Source: Alphaproteobacteria bacterium UBA4588
GTDB lineage: Bacteria > Pseudomonadota > Alphaproteobacteria > Rhodobacterales > Rhodobacteraceae
DNA length: 64,000 nt
Assembly (NCBI GenBank): GCA_905182195.1
Contig: CAJJAW010000007.1
Span: 62,001-126,000 of the forward strand
Reading direction: 5' to 3'
The number at the start of each line of letters is the position of its first letter. Positions within the stretch are counted from its first letter, which is position 1. The notes beneath the pieces are model-generated. The model was given only the letters and a program-made list of their open reading frames with translations, did not search any database and had not been told where the DNA came from. A program made the translations under genes and the position numbers. Below are positions 1 to 8,296 of the stretch, piece by piece.

Positions 1-1374
1 TGTTTGTTTTAACACAGTGGGTTTCACCAATGTGCCACCATTCACCATAGCTGCATATGCCGCCGCCAAATGAACAGGAGATGTGGAAATGCCATGACCA
101 TAGGAGATTGTCATGGTTGAAATATCAGACCAATTTGACGGATATAGTGGCTTACCCGTTGGGCCCTCAATGAGCTCTATCGGTGTGGCTTCCAAAAGCC
201 CCAGCTTACCCAAAAATGCCTTTTGCAATTCAGAGCCAATCATCAACGAAATACGTGCGGTACCAATATTAGAGGATTTAACTAAGACTTTTTCTACACT
301 CAGCTCAGGGCCATAGTTTTTATAATCTTTAATTGAATGCCGACCCCATCTCAACGGCCCTTTTGTGTCAATCATCGTATCGGTTACTATCAATTCAAGC
401 TCCATTGCTTGCGCCACGGTAAAGGGCTTGAAGGTAGATCCCAATTCATAAACTCCCTGCACCGCACGATTAAATAGCGGGCTGTCGCTAGCATCACCTT
501 GTGTCAAGGCCCGTGGTCGGTTGTTGGGGTCAAAGTCTGGTAGACTTGACATGGCCATAATCTCACCTGTGTGCGCATCCATCAGCACAGCAGATGCACC
601 TTTGGCATTCAGCAAACGCATGCCACCGTACAAAACCTCCTCCAAAGCCGATTGCACAGATAAATCAATGGAAAGTTGTAGGGGGTCGCCATTAAATTTG
701 GGATCACTCAGGGCCTCATCAAAGGCCTTTTCAACGCCTGCAATGCCAATCAATTCTGCTGAATGCACGCCCTGGTCACCAAATGTAGTACCACCCAAGA
801 TGTGACCAGCCAATTGGCCATTAGGATAAAGTCGCATCTCACGAGGGCCAAATTTCAGACCAGGATCACCAATGTCATGTACGGCTTGTTTTTCTTCAGG
901 GCTTATTGCCTTTTTAAGCCAAAAGAACTTTTGGCCGCCCTTCAGTCGCGCTTCGATTTTTACAGAGTCAATATCAGGAAAAATCTTAGCAAGCTGCCGT
1001 GCCGTTGTAACAGGGTCTACTATCTGTTGAGGATGTACATATAATGAATGGGTCTCGATATTAGTGGCTAAAACACGATTATTACGGTCAATGATGTCAG
1101 CCCGACTGGCAACAATCTGTACTTCGGAGCTACGGACTTTAGGCTCAGTGGGTTCAGACACAGCTAAAGCCGTCATCCGTGCACCAATCACACTGAAGCT
1201 GATCACAAAAATGCCACCCATCATTACCAGGCGCCGCTGAGTTTTACGTAAAATGCGCTCATGCTGCATTTCAATCCGCTCTCGGCGATTTGCATGCTCA
1301 ATCAAATCTGGGTTTTCACCTGCCGATCTAGCGAAGAATATGCGCGCTAGTGGGCGGAGTGGTTTACGGATCAT
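1..1374 (-). CDS. ftsI: Peptidoglycan transpeptidase FtsI/PBP3, 3' end outside window
   Basis: Septal peptidoglycan D,D-transpeptidase, anchored in the inner membrane and acting in the divisome. The minus strand reads 458 open codons from an ATG at 1374 to the window edge. The N-terminus is basic, with one membrane segment at about residues 49-66 and the PBP dimerisation region after it. The transpeptidase domain shows the active-site motif STFK at about 313-316 (Ser313) and the SSN motif at about 367-369. The late KTG motif and the stop lie beyond base 1. The start codon overlaps the ftsL stop as ATGA, so translation is probably coupled. The family usually has 550-600 residues, so roughly 100-150 are missing from view. 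The identification is secure. Confidence 0.95.
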   Translation of the reverse strand, partial: MIRKPLRPLARIFFARSAGENPDLIEHANRRERIEMQHERILRKTQRRLVMMGGIFVISFSVIGARMTALAVSEPTEPKVRSSEVQIVASRADIIDRNNRVLATNIETHSLYVHPQQIVDPVTTARQLAKIFPDIDSVKIEARLKGGQKFFWLKKAISPEEKQAVHDIGDPGLKFGPREMRLYPNGQLAGHILGGTTFGDQGVHSAELIGIAGVEKAFDEALSDPKFNGDPLQLSIDLSVQSALEEVLYGGMRLLNAKGASAVLMDAHTGEIMAMSSLPDFDPNNRPRALTQGDASDSPLFNRAVQGVYELGSTFKPFTVAQAMELELIVTDTMIDTKGPLRWGRHSIKDYKNYGPELSVEKVLVKSSNIGTARISLMIGSELQKAFLGKLGLLEATPIELIEGPTGKPLYPSNWSDISTMTISYGHGISTSPVHLAAAYAAMVNGGTLVKPTVLKQT

Positions 1375-1715
1375 GGCGATGTCTCACGGTTCATGACTTC
1401 GACAGGCTCAGTGATAGGCCCTAAATCCGCTTCCGGATAAGGAATTTGCTCTAAACGTGCAAAATGATCAGAAGTAAGTTGCAGCAGTTTCAGGTCATCA
1501 AAATTTGCATTGACCAGCTGCAATAAGCGCTCTGGCCTATTTAAATACGCCCATTCGGCCCTTAATACCCGCAAACGTGAATGCGCCAATCCTATGTCTT
1601 TATTCAACTTAGATATTTCATCTAGTGTGTTTTTGGTAGTGTAATTTTGAGTATAGCCCCAAAATGCCAGCCCCATGACTGTCACAACTAGAAATCCTAA
1701 GAATAGATTTTTCAT
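1371..1715 (-). CDS. ftsL: Cell division protein FtsL
   Basis: Small bitopic divisome protein that with FtsB and FtsQ activates FtsWI. The 114-residue product has a single N-terminal membrane segment (about residues 3-20) followed by a predicted coiled coil (residues 25-75) that contains the family-typical stretch around [16 protein letters not shown], then a short tail. It overlaps rsmH upstream and ftsI downstream by 4 bases each (ATGA), as in the division clusters of related bacteria. FtsL sequences diverge fast, so the call relies partly on position between rsmH and ftsI. Confidence 0.9.
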   Translation of the reverse strand: MKNLFLGFLVVTVMGLAFWGYTQNYTTKNTLDEISKLNKDIGLAHSRLRVLRAEWAYLNRPERLLQLVNANFDDLKLLQLTSDHFARLEQIPYPEADLGPITEPVEVMNRETSP

Positions 1716-2692
1716 GAAAGCCTCCGATAGGGCAATTGCGGCACACCAAGAGTTTTTGCATCAACTGGCATGGCGGCGGCATCCGTGCGCCAACCCATGC
1801 GCAACTTCGCAGAACGCGAACGGGGGTTAGCCTCCAGCTCTTCTGGCGAGGCTTTTATAGCTTTGCGATTTTGCATGGTAAATTGAGCTGGGACCTCTTC
1901 AACCAGAGGTGCGTAACGATTGCCCGCTTGAGTGCCAGACCGCGCCTGAAAGAACCGCTTCACAATGCGGTCTTCCACCGAGTGAAAGGTTACCACAGCC
2001 AAGATACCACCCGGATGCAACACGCGCTCAGCCGCGGCCAAACCTTCAACTAGTTGATCATATTCCCCATTCACCGCAATCCGCAGCGCCTGAAAGCTGC
2101 GCGTGGCGGGATGAGACTGGCCAGGCTTTGAACGCGGTAGGCAGCGTTCAATGACTGAAACTAAATCTAAAGTTCGTTCAAAAGGAGCTTCTTCACGGCG
2201 TGAAACAATCTTTTTTGAGATCCGGCGGCTTGCACGCTCTTCACCATAATTATAGAGAATATCAGCAATTTTCTCTTCACTGGCTGTGTTTACCAGTTCG
2301 GCAGCGGTCATTCCGCTATCACCCATACGCATATCAAGAGGCCCGTCTTTTTGAAACGAAAATCCCCGGTCAGCTTGGTCAATTTGCATGGATGATACGC
2401 CAATATCCAACACCACACCATCAGCGTGCTCGGTCATTTTATCAAGATTGGAAAAGGTATCTTGCACGAGCTTCAGACGATCGCCAAAATCTGCAGCCCA
2501 GGTTTCAGCCATGGCAAAAACATTCGGGTCACGATCAATTCCGATGACCCGATCCGCGCCCGCATTCAGGAGGTATTTGCTATAGCCACCAGCACCAAAG
2601 GTGCCATCAATCCAATGCCCCCGGATCGGGGCGGCGGCAGCAATTAAGGAATTGATAAGAACGGGAATATGCGGGGCGGCAGTTAATAGCAT
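1712..2692 (-). CDS. rsmH: 16S rRNA m4C1402 methyltransferase RsmH (MraW)
   Basis: S-adenosylmethionine-dependent enzyme that makes the N4-methylation of C1402 in 16S rRNA. The protein has 326 residues, a normal family length. The SAM-binding motif [10 protein letters not shown] is at about 29-38, and the substrate-binding region with [12 protein letters not shown] and [15 protein letters not shown] follows at about 95-125. The C-terminal part carries [16 protein letters not shown]. It starts 2 bases after mraZ and overlaps ftsL by 4 bases. Confidence 0.97.
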   Translation of the reverse strand: MLLTAAPHIPVLINSLIAAAAPIRGHWIDGTFGAGGYSKYLLNAGADRVIGIDRDPNVFAMAETWAADFGDRLKLVQDTFSNLDKMTEHADGVVLDIGVSSMQIDQADRGFSFQKDGPLDMRMGDSGMTAAELVNTASEEKIADILYNYGEERASRRISKKIVSRREEAPFERTLDLVSVIERCLPRSKPGQSHPATRSFQALRIAVNGEYDQLVEGLAAAERVLHPGGILAVVTFHSVEDRIVKRFFQARSGTQAGNRYAPLVEEVPAQFTMQNRKAIKASPEELEANPRSRSAKLRMGWRTDAAAMPVDAKTLGVPQLPYRRLS

Positions 2693-2694
2693 GT

Positions 2695-3198
2695 CTATTC
2701 CTGCCCCATATTGTCCAAGTAAACCAACGGATCAAAATCCTCAGGCAATTTATCAAGCCAGGCCTCAGTTTTAGCCAACTCTTCAGTTTCGTAAGTTTCA
2801 GTCTTCCAAATCTGGAACGTGTCACCAGCTGCAATGAAGAACGCCTCAGATTCGAGATCAATTTTTGTGCGCAGCTTCGATGGTAAAACCAAACGGCCAG
2901 TTTCATCCACTGCTGTTGGAAAGGATTGGCCATGAAACAATCTTTGCAACATCCGTCGTTCCATCGAGCCACGAGGCAAAGCGTCTATTTTGAGGTCAAC
3001 CTCATTGATGGCTTGTATGGTGTAGCATTCAAGATAGTTGCGGCGGTGGTCTCCATAGACAATTACCAACTCGGGGTTGAGGCCTTCAGTGTAACTAGGA
3101 TCACCTTGCTCCAACACACGACGAAACGAGGCTGGGATCGAGACCCTACCCTTATTATCCACCTTATGATGGCTTTCGCCTCTAAATCTGCGCGCCAC
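2695..3198 (-). CDS. mraZ: Division/cell wall cluster transcriptional repressor MraZ (GTG start)
   Basis: DNA-binding regulator at the head of the division cluster, made of two SpoVT/AbrB-like halves. The conserved start of the family ([19 protein letters not shown]) sits just after a GTG at 3198, giving 167 residues, the usual family length. The second half shows [16 protein letters not shown]. The frame stays open upstream to an ATG at 3447, which would give 250 residues, but that extension has no recognisable MraZ sequence and is arginine/serine rich. I therefore take GTG 3198 as the start, with a weak GAGG-like sequence upstream. Family members usually autoregulate the cluster. Confidence 0.9.
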   Translation of the reverse strand: MARRFRGESHHKVDNKGRVSIPASFRRVLEQGDPSYTEGLNPELVIVYGDHRRNYLECYTIQAINEVDLKIDALPRGSMERRMLQRLFHGQSFPTAVDETGRLVLPSKLRTKIDLESEAFFIAAGDTFQIWKTETYETEELAKTEAWLDKLPEDFDPLVYLDNMGQE

Positions 3199-3775
3199 TG
3201 GGGCCTGCCTCACTCTTTGCTCGGGGTGATACCACTCCGAATAAAAACGGCGGATTAGACTACTGCTGCTGTCCAATCCGCCGACATTCTCCCTCACGGG
3301 ATGTCCAGCTGCGCGCGCCACCTGGGGGGATGTCTGCACGCTGTGCGCTGGATCTCTTCGTTCAGAGAAGCGGATGCCTGTATGTAACCTGCGCTCGTCG
3401 TCGCCCTCTAAGTGGGGCTTTGATTTTATGACCGCTTCTGTAATCAATGAATGACATGGGAATTCATGGTAATCAATAGTAAATTTTGGGAATTACTTAT
3501 CTAAAAACGTGGAATTCCTCCCAAAACTTAAATAATTCAAGAAATTTATTCCAAATGTGGTGTATTTATTTTAATTTTGCACTAAATGTTGTGCGTACAC
3601 AATTTCTGCATTAATTCCTATTTTTTTAAATACAATAAAAATTGTGTTATCTTTAGTGAGATTATAGCAGGCCCTATCATAAATATTGCAAATTTAGGTC
3701 GCGAATCCCAGAATGGGGTCTTATGTTTTTATTTCTCCCATAGCGTCCCAGAACGTAGCTTATACAATGGCTCAG
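3199..3775. promoter_or_regulatory. Upstream region of the mraZ division cluster
   Basis: No convincing gene lies here, although an mraZ-frame extension is open to 3447. The sequence turns AT rich beyond about 3440. TGGGAATT occurs at 3457-3464 and 3487-3494 and a related TGGAATT at 3510-3516; the opposite strand has TGGGA at 3523-3519. MraZ proteins of other bacteria bind repeated TGGGN elements, but the spacing here (30 and 23 bases) differs from the published tight repeats, so an operator role is only a guess. The division-cluster promoter and possibly the tail of mrp transcription should lie here. Confidence 0.4.
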
Positions 3776-4840
3776 CTAGGCAATATTCGAAGCAATAAGA
3801 CCTGTCGCAAGATCCGCATAGGAATCGGCCACAGGTCCGTCCCCCATGGCAACTGGTGTGCCACTGTCGCCCGCCAGACGCACTGAAAGGTCCAAAGGCA
3901 AGGAGCCCAAGAAAGGAATTCCCAGCTTTTTCGCCTCCAGCTCAACACCGCCATGGCCAAAGATATGGGCCTCATGGCCACATTCGGGACAGATATATTG
4001 GCTCATATTCTCAATCATTCCCAGCACAGGCGTGTGCAGCGTCGCGAACATGTCCAAGGCTTTCCGTGCATCTAAGAGCGCCACGTCCTGCGGTGTAGAT
4101 ACAACAATAGCGCCAGTTAACTCAGTCTTCTGACATAGAGTTAACTGCACGTCACCAGTGCCCGGGGGCAAGTCGATGATTAAAACATCCAACTCGCCCC
4201 ACTGCACTTGATTGAGCATTTGCTGCAGTGCGCCCATCAACATTGGGCCACGCCATACAACAGCCTTGTCAGGATCAACCATTAAGCCAATCGACATTAT
4301 AGTAACGCCATGAGCCTGCAGTGGGATAATAACTTTACCGTCGGGGCTAGCTGGCCGCTTATTCACGCCCATCATTCGGGGCTGGCTCGGCCCATAGATA
4401 TCTGCATCTAACAAGCCAACTCTACGACCCTGCTTAGCCAAGGCAACAGCCAAATTTGAGGAGACAGTAGACTTACCAACACCACCCTTACCGGATGCAA
4501 TTGCCAAAATGCGATCCACCCCCGGAACCTTCGTAGGTCCATCTTGTGGTTTGGGATGACCACCAATTTTTAGGTTTGGCGGCGAGGCCTTCTCTTCATG
4601 CGCGGTAACCACAGCCGTGACGGATTCAATCCCGTCAAGCCGCAACACCGCCTGCTCAGCAGCTCCACGAATATCAGTAAGTTTTCTGGCCACATCTGGG
4701 TTAGATGCCTCAATCACAAAGCGCACAGCGCCCCCGTCTATGGTAACAGCACGGATAAAATCGCGACTGACCAAATCACCCCCATCAGGCAATTGAAAAC
4801 GCGCCAAAGCCGCTAAAACATCAGAACGATCTACAGACAT
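3776..4840 (-). CDS. mrp: Mrp/ApbC-type iron-sulfur cluster carrier ATPase
   Basis: Cytosolic P-loop ATPase that carries and transfers Fe-S clusters. Of 354 residues, 1-80 form a MIP18/DUF59 domain, followed by a linker and the MinD/Mrp ATPase domain. The deviant Walker A GKGGVGKST is at about 117-125 and the Walker B region is LIIDLPPGTGD. A CPEC motif (in YICPECGHEAHIFGHGG) near residue 275 provides the cluster-binding cysteines. All key motifs are intact. It stands alone, divergent from the DUF1127 gene. Confidence 0.95.
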   Translation of the reverse strand: MSVDRSDVLAALARFQLPDGGDLVSRDFIRAVTIDGGAVRFVIEASNPDVARKLTDIRGAAEQAVLRLDGIESVTAVVTAHEEKASPPNLKIGGHPKPQDGPTKVPGVDRILAIASGKGGVGKSTVSSNLAVALAKQGRRVGLLDADIYGPSQPRMMGVNKRPASPDGKVIIPLQAHGVTIMSIGLMVDPDKAVVWRGPMLMGALQQMLNQVQWGELDVLIIDLPPGTGDVQLTLCQKTELTGAIVVSTPQDVALLDARKALDMFATLHTPVLGMIENMSQYICPECGHEAHIFGHGGVELEAKKLGIPFLGSLPLDLSVRLAGDSGTPVAMGDGPVADSYADLATGLIASNIA

Positions 4841-5030
4841 ATAAGCCTCCCAAAATATTTACGGCAGCTATGCTCCCCCTATTGAGCCGATGCAAGGCCA
4901 CCGCAAGTCAAGAGGTTTCTCAGCCATGCAAATGCTGCATAGCGGCAATTCGAAATCGTGCGTTGTACAAACCCAGTTCAAACGTCACTAAGCTTTCATC
5001 AGCAGCATGGCTGGTTAAAAGGATAGACAG

Positions 5031-5246
5031 ATGACAACAGTTTCAGACTTTAATGTACCAACGCACTCCCTACGCACAATCTTTGTGGAACGTTTCAACA
5101 CTATGCGTGAGCAGATGGCAAAACGCGCCACTTACCGCACCACAGTTGCAGAATTGAACTCACTGTCCGGGCGCGACTTGGCTGACCTAGGCATTCATCG
5201 CTCATCAATCAGAAGCATCGCTTATGAAGCTGCCTACATTAAATAG
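5031..5246 (+). CDS. DUF1127 (YjiS-like) small protein
   Basis: A 71-residue basic protein whose C-terminal half (LNSLSGRDLADLGIHRSSI) matches the DUF1127 family, which in alphaproteobacteria is abundant. Some members act in RNA turnover or phosphate and stress regulation. AAAGGA lies a short way upstream of the ATG. A strong hairpin terminator follows the stop, so it is probably a single-gene transcript. Its specific role is unknown. Confidence 0.85.
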   Translation: MTTVSDFNVPTHSLRTIFVERFNTMREQMAKRATYRTTVAELNSLSGRDLADLGIHRSSIRSIAYEAAYIK

Positions 5247-5291
5247 ATCAAATTTTCAATTTTAGCTTTCTACTCGTAGAAGCCTTTGGCA

Positions 5292-5330
5292 AACGGCGGC
5301 GCCTCATCTCCCTGGCGGCGCCGTTTTTTT
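5292..5330 (+). terminator. Rho-independent terminator after the DUF1127 gene
   Basis: AACGGCG at 5292-5298 pairs with CGCCGTT at 5319-5325. The stem continues with four more pairs after one mismatch around a ten-base loop, and seven T follow (5324-5330). Confidence 0.88.
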
Positions 5331-5379
5331 AATCTACTTGATTGCAATTTTTGCCACCTAATGGCACGGATCTGTCACA

Positions 5380-5982
5380 ATGACATATCCACTCCTCTCT
5401 GGCCTCATGCTCTTTTGCTTGGTTTCCTCCATCACACCAGGCCCCAACAACCTTATGCTCATGGCCGCAGGGGCAAACTTTGGCGTTCGCCGCGCCTTGC
5501 CACATGCCGCAGGCGTTGTATTAGGCTTCACCTTTATGATAATTGTAATTGGATTGGGCGCGGCCCAGTTTTTTCAAAAATTTCCCTTGGCCCACACTTA
5601 CCTAACAGTCGCCTCAGTCACTTACCTTTTGTATCTAGCCTATAAAATAGGGACAGCAGCGCCCAAAATTGACGACCCAAACGGAGCGGGGATACCAATT
5701 ACATTTTTTCAAGCCACAGCCTTTCAATGGGTTAATCCAAAGGCTTGGACAATGGCGCTAGCCGCAATCACGGTGTACACACCCCAGCCTACCACCAGTT
5801 ATTACGTAGTCATGGTGTCGTTAATTTTTGGAGCCATTAATCTGCCTTCAATCAGTATGTGGTTAGTCCTAGGCGTACAAATGAGGCGGTTTCTAACTAC
5901 ACCTGCACGGCTCAGAGCGTTTAACTGGACCATGGCAAGCCTATTGGTTCTATCCCTTTACCCCATTTTGAACATTTATTGA
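5380..5982 (+). CDS. LysE/RhtB family amino-acid exporter
   Basis: Inner-membrane exporter of about six transmembrane segments, 200 residues, normal for the family. The N-terminal signature TPGPNNLMLMAAGANFG (about 19-35) is the LysE/RhtB hallmark, and FQWVNPKAWTMAL (about 113-125) is the second conserved block. Substrate cannot be read from sequence; relatives export lysine, threonine, homoserine or related compounds. The next gene starts one base after its stop, so the two transporters form an operon. Confidence 0.9.
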   Translation: MTYPLLSGLMLFCLVSSITPGPNNLMLMAAGANFGVRRALPHAAGVVLGFTFMIIVIGLGAAQFFQKFPLAHTYLTVASVTYLLYLAYKIGTAAPKIDDPNGAGIPITFFQATAFQWVNPKAWTMALAAITVYTPQPTTSYYVVMVSLIFGAINLPSISMWLVLGVQMRRFLTTPARLRAFNWTMASLLVLSLYPILNIY

Positions 5983-5983
5983 G

Positions 5984-6895
5984 ATGGCGCCAGCTCCCAA
6001 AATTGATTTGACAAGTGCCATTTTGCTGATGGTGCTTGCGATAATTTGGGGTGGCTCATTCTTTTTAGCCGCCATAGCGTTGCGCGAAATGCCCCCAATC
6101 ACTATCACTTTGTTTCGTGTGGTGCTCGCACTGCCTGCACTTGCGTTATTTATTTGGATCAAGGGCTTAGCACTGCCACGAAGTCTCACGATTTGGGGCG
6201 CCTATCTTGTGATGGGCGCGCTAAACAATGCGATACCATTTTCACTAATATTTTGGAGCCAAACGCAGATTACGTCTGGACTGGCTAGTATTTTAAATGG
6301 CGCAACCAGTATAACGGGCGTAATAGTTGCGGGCCTATTACTTGGCGACGAACGGCTCTCTGCACGCAAGCTGACTGGGGTAATCATCGGGTTTTCCGGT
6401 GTCGCGCTCACCATAGGCCCAGACGCGCTGCGCAGTTTCGACATTCGCAGCTTGGCACAACTCGCAGTTTTGCTCGCAGGTCTTTCCTATTCTCTGGCGG
6501 GAGTTTGGGCCAAATTGCGGCTCGCCGGACAATCCCCAGAAATGAACGCCTTGGGCATGCTTTTAGGCAGCAGCGTTTTGATGATCCCCACTGCACTTTG
6601 GATGGACGGGCTGCCCAGCTTTAATCTCATGATGAGCACTTGGTCTGCACTTCTGGCACTTTCCGTCCTATGCACATCAGTGCCCTATCTGTTATATTTT
6701 AAGATTCTCAAGCGAGCAGGTTCCGGAAACCTCATGCTCGTAACCCTACTAATCCCACCAGTTGCCATTGGTTTGGGGATAACATTTTTAGGCGAACCTT
6801 TACAGGCTGCAGCGCTTGTGGGCTTTGCTCTGATCGCCTTGGGGCTTGCGGTGGTCGACGGCCGCCTTTCGAAGCTTTTACACCCAAGACGCTGA
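5984..6895 (+). CDS. EamA-type drug/metabolite transporter (DMT superfamily)
   Basis: A 303-residue inner-membrane protein of about ten transmembrane helices arranged as two EamA repeats (about 10-140 and 150-290). Typical blocks are IIWGGSFFLAAIAL near the N-terminus and LGEPLQAAALVGFALIALGL near the C-terminus. It is one base downstream of the LysE-type exporter gene and ends just before the convergent oxidoreductase gene. Substrate unknown. Confidence 0.9.
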   Translation: MAPAPKIDLTSAILLMVLAIIWGGSFFLAAIALREMPPITITLFRVVLALPALALFIWIKGLALPRSLTIWGAYLVMGALNNAIPFSLIFWSQTQITSGLASILNGATSITGVIVAGLLLGDERLSARKLTGVIIGFSGVALTIGPDALRSFDIRSLAQLAVLLAGLSYSLAGVWAKLRLAGQSPEMNALGMLLGSSVLMIPTALWMDGLPSFNLMMSTWSALLALSVLCTSVPYLLYFKILKRAGSGNLMLVTLLIPPVAIGLGITFLGEPLQAAALVGFALIALGLAVVDGRLSKLLHPRR

Positions 6896-6916
6896 TCCAC
6901 TAGTTGAACTTGGCGT

Positions 6917-8221
6917 CTATAAACCCACTCTGTCCATAAATTTATAACGTGCTATTGTAGCCTCTACCACAAGCCTGTGAAGTCCATGAAACGGGATTTT
7001 GCGCAAATTGCTGACTGGGAAGTCCAGATCACTGTTAGGCACTCCGGACGCCCAATCACCCAAGACTTTGCCCATCGCCGTGGCCATAGCAACGCCGCGC
7101 CCATTGTATCCAAGCCCCGCGGCGATGCCGTTACCCATATCATGCAAATGCGGATAGTGATCGGCCGTAGCCGCGATATAACCGCCCCACTCATATTGCC
7201 ATTTCACATTCGCCAACTGGGGAAATAACTCCGCTGTAATAGCACGCGCCTGCGCAAAACGAGCCTTTGTTGCCGCGGACGTGTAGGCTCCACGGGCCCC
7301 CATGATAAAACGGCCAGCCGCGTCAGTGCGAAAATATGAAAGCAACCGCCGGGTATCAGAAGGCGCATGAAGACCCGGCAGAATACTAGCGCGGAGATTG
7401 TCGGACAGGGGCGCAGTAGCAACCTGTATAGAACGGATTGGCACCACCGACTGGCGCAGTCCCGGGATCAGATCACCAGTATAGCCATTGGTACACACAA
7501 GGACCTTGCGGGCTCGCACCCTCCCATGCGCGGAGATAATCGTATGAAGAGACTCACCAGTTGCCACTGCTTCAACCCTAGTTTGGCCACAGATCATGGC
7601 CCCGGCTGCAATAGCAGCATCTGCCAAGCCAAGGGCATAATTCAGTGGATGAATGTTCCCACCGCGCGGGTCTAGTATGCCACCGACATAGGCCTCAGTA
7701 CCTAATAGTTCAGCAACCTCAACAGCACCAAGCGACTGCATAGGTACGCCGTGTGCCTGCCACTGCGTAGCTTTCTGCTCTAAATTTTGCATCCCAGCTG
7801 CGTTATGTGCGGCACGGAGCCAACCAACGGGAAGTGCATCACACTGGATGTCATGCTGCGCAATAAGGTCAAAAACTAATTTGCCTGCACCTCCCGACAG
7901 CGCGATCATTCGCTGCCCCATATCTGCCCCAAATTTTGAGATCGCGTGATTAGGGTTTTCAATCAGGCCCGGATTGACTTGTCCACCATTTCGACCAGAG
8001 GCCCCCCAACCCGGGGTTTGAGCTTCCAACACCACTACTTTTTTACCCAATTTAGCCAAATGCAAAGCCGCAGACAGTCCAGTAAATCCAGCGCCGATAA
8101 TGGCTACATCAGTCTCAATTTCTGCCTCCAGCACAGGGCATGCAGGCGTTTGGTTAGCCGTGTCAGACCACAGGGAATTGGCAATGAAATTGTCTTCGTT
8201 CTCGATCATGTGAGATGGCAC
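6917..8221 (-). CDS. FAD-dependent oxidoreductase, PuuB/OrdL-like (DAO family)
   Basis: A 434-residue cytosolic flavoprotein of the D-amino-acid oxidase fold. The dinucleotide-binding motif DVAIIGAGFTGLS is at about 38-50, and WGASGRNGGQVNPGL (about 72-86) is the block typical of gamma-glutamylputrescine oxidases and related amine/N-methyl amino-acid oxidases. The C-terminal FAD contact is GIAAGLGYNGRGVAMATAMG. An alternative start at Met5 (8209) is possible. No polyamine genes are adjacent, so the substrate is unknown. Confidence 0.88.
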   Translation of the reverse strand: MPSHMIENEDNFIANSLWSDTANQTPACPVLEAEIETDVAIIGAGFTGLSAALHLAKLGKKVVVLEAQTPGWGASGRNGGQVNPGLIENPNHAISKFGADMGQRMIALSGGAGKLVFDLIAQHDIQCDALPVGWLRAAHNAAGMQNLEQKATQWQAHGVPMQSLGAVEVAELLGTEAYVGGILDPRGGNIHPLNYALGLADAAIAAGAMICGQTRVEAVATGESLHTIISAHGRVRARKVLVCTNGYTGDLIPGLRQSVVPIRSIQVATAPLSDNLRASILPGLHAPSDTRRLLSYFRTDAAGRFIMGARGAYTSAATKARFAQARAITAELFPQLANVKWQYEWGGYIAATADHYPHLHDMGNGIAAGLGYNGRGVAMATAMGKVLGDWASGVPNSDLDFPVSNLRKIPFHGLHRLVVEATIARYKFMDRVGL

Positions 8222-8296
8222 CTAATTTATCTACGTCGTGGCCTGCAAAATTGATTCCAGCAAGAAAAATTCTTGCTTAATCTTAAAATAAAATTT

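Noticed and set aside
3586-3798. 70-codon plus-strand ORF upstream of mrp's 3' end
   Set aside because: AT-rich chance frame with no family similarity and overlap with mrp; no ribosome-binding site.
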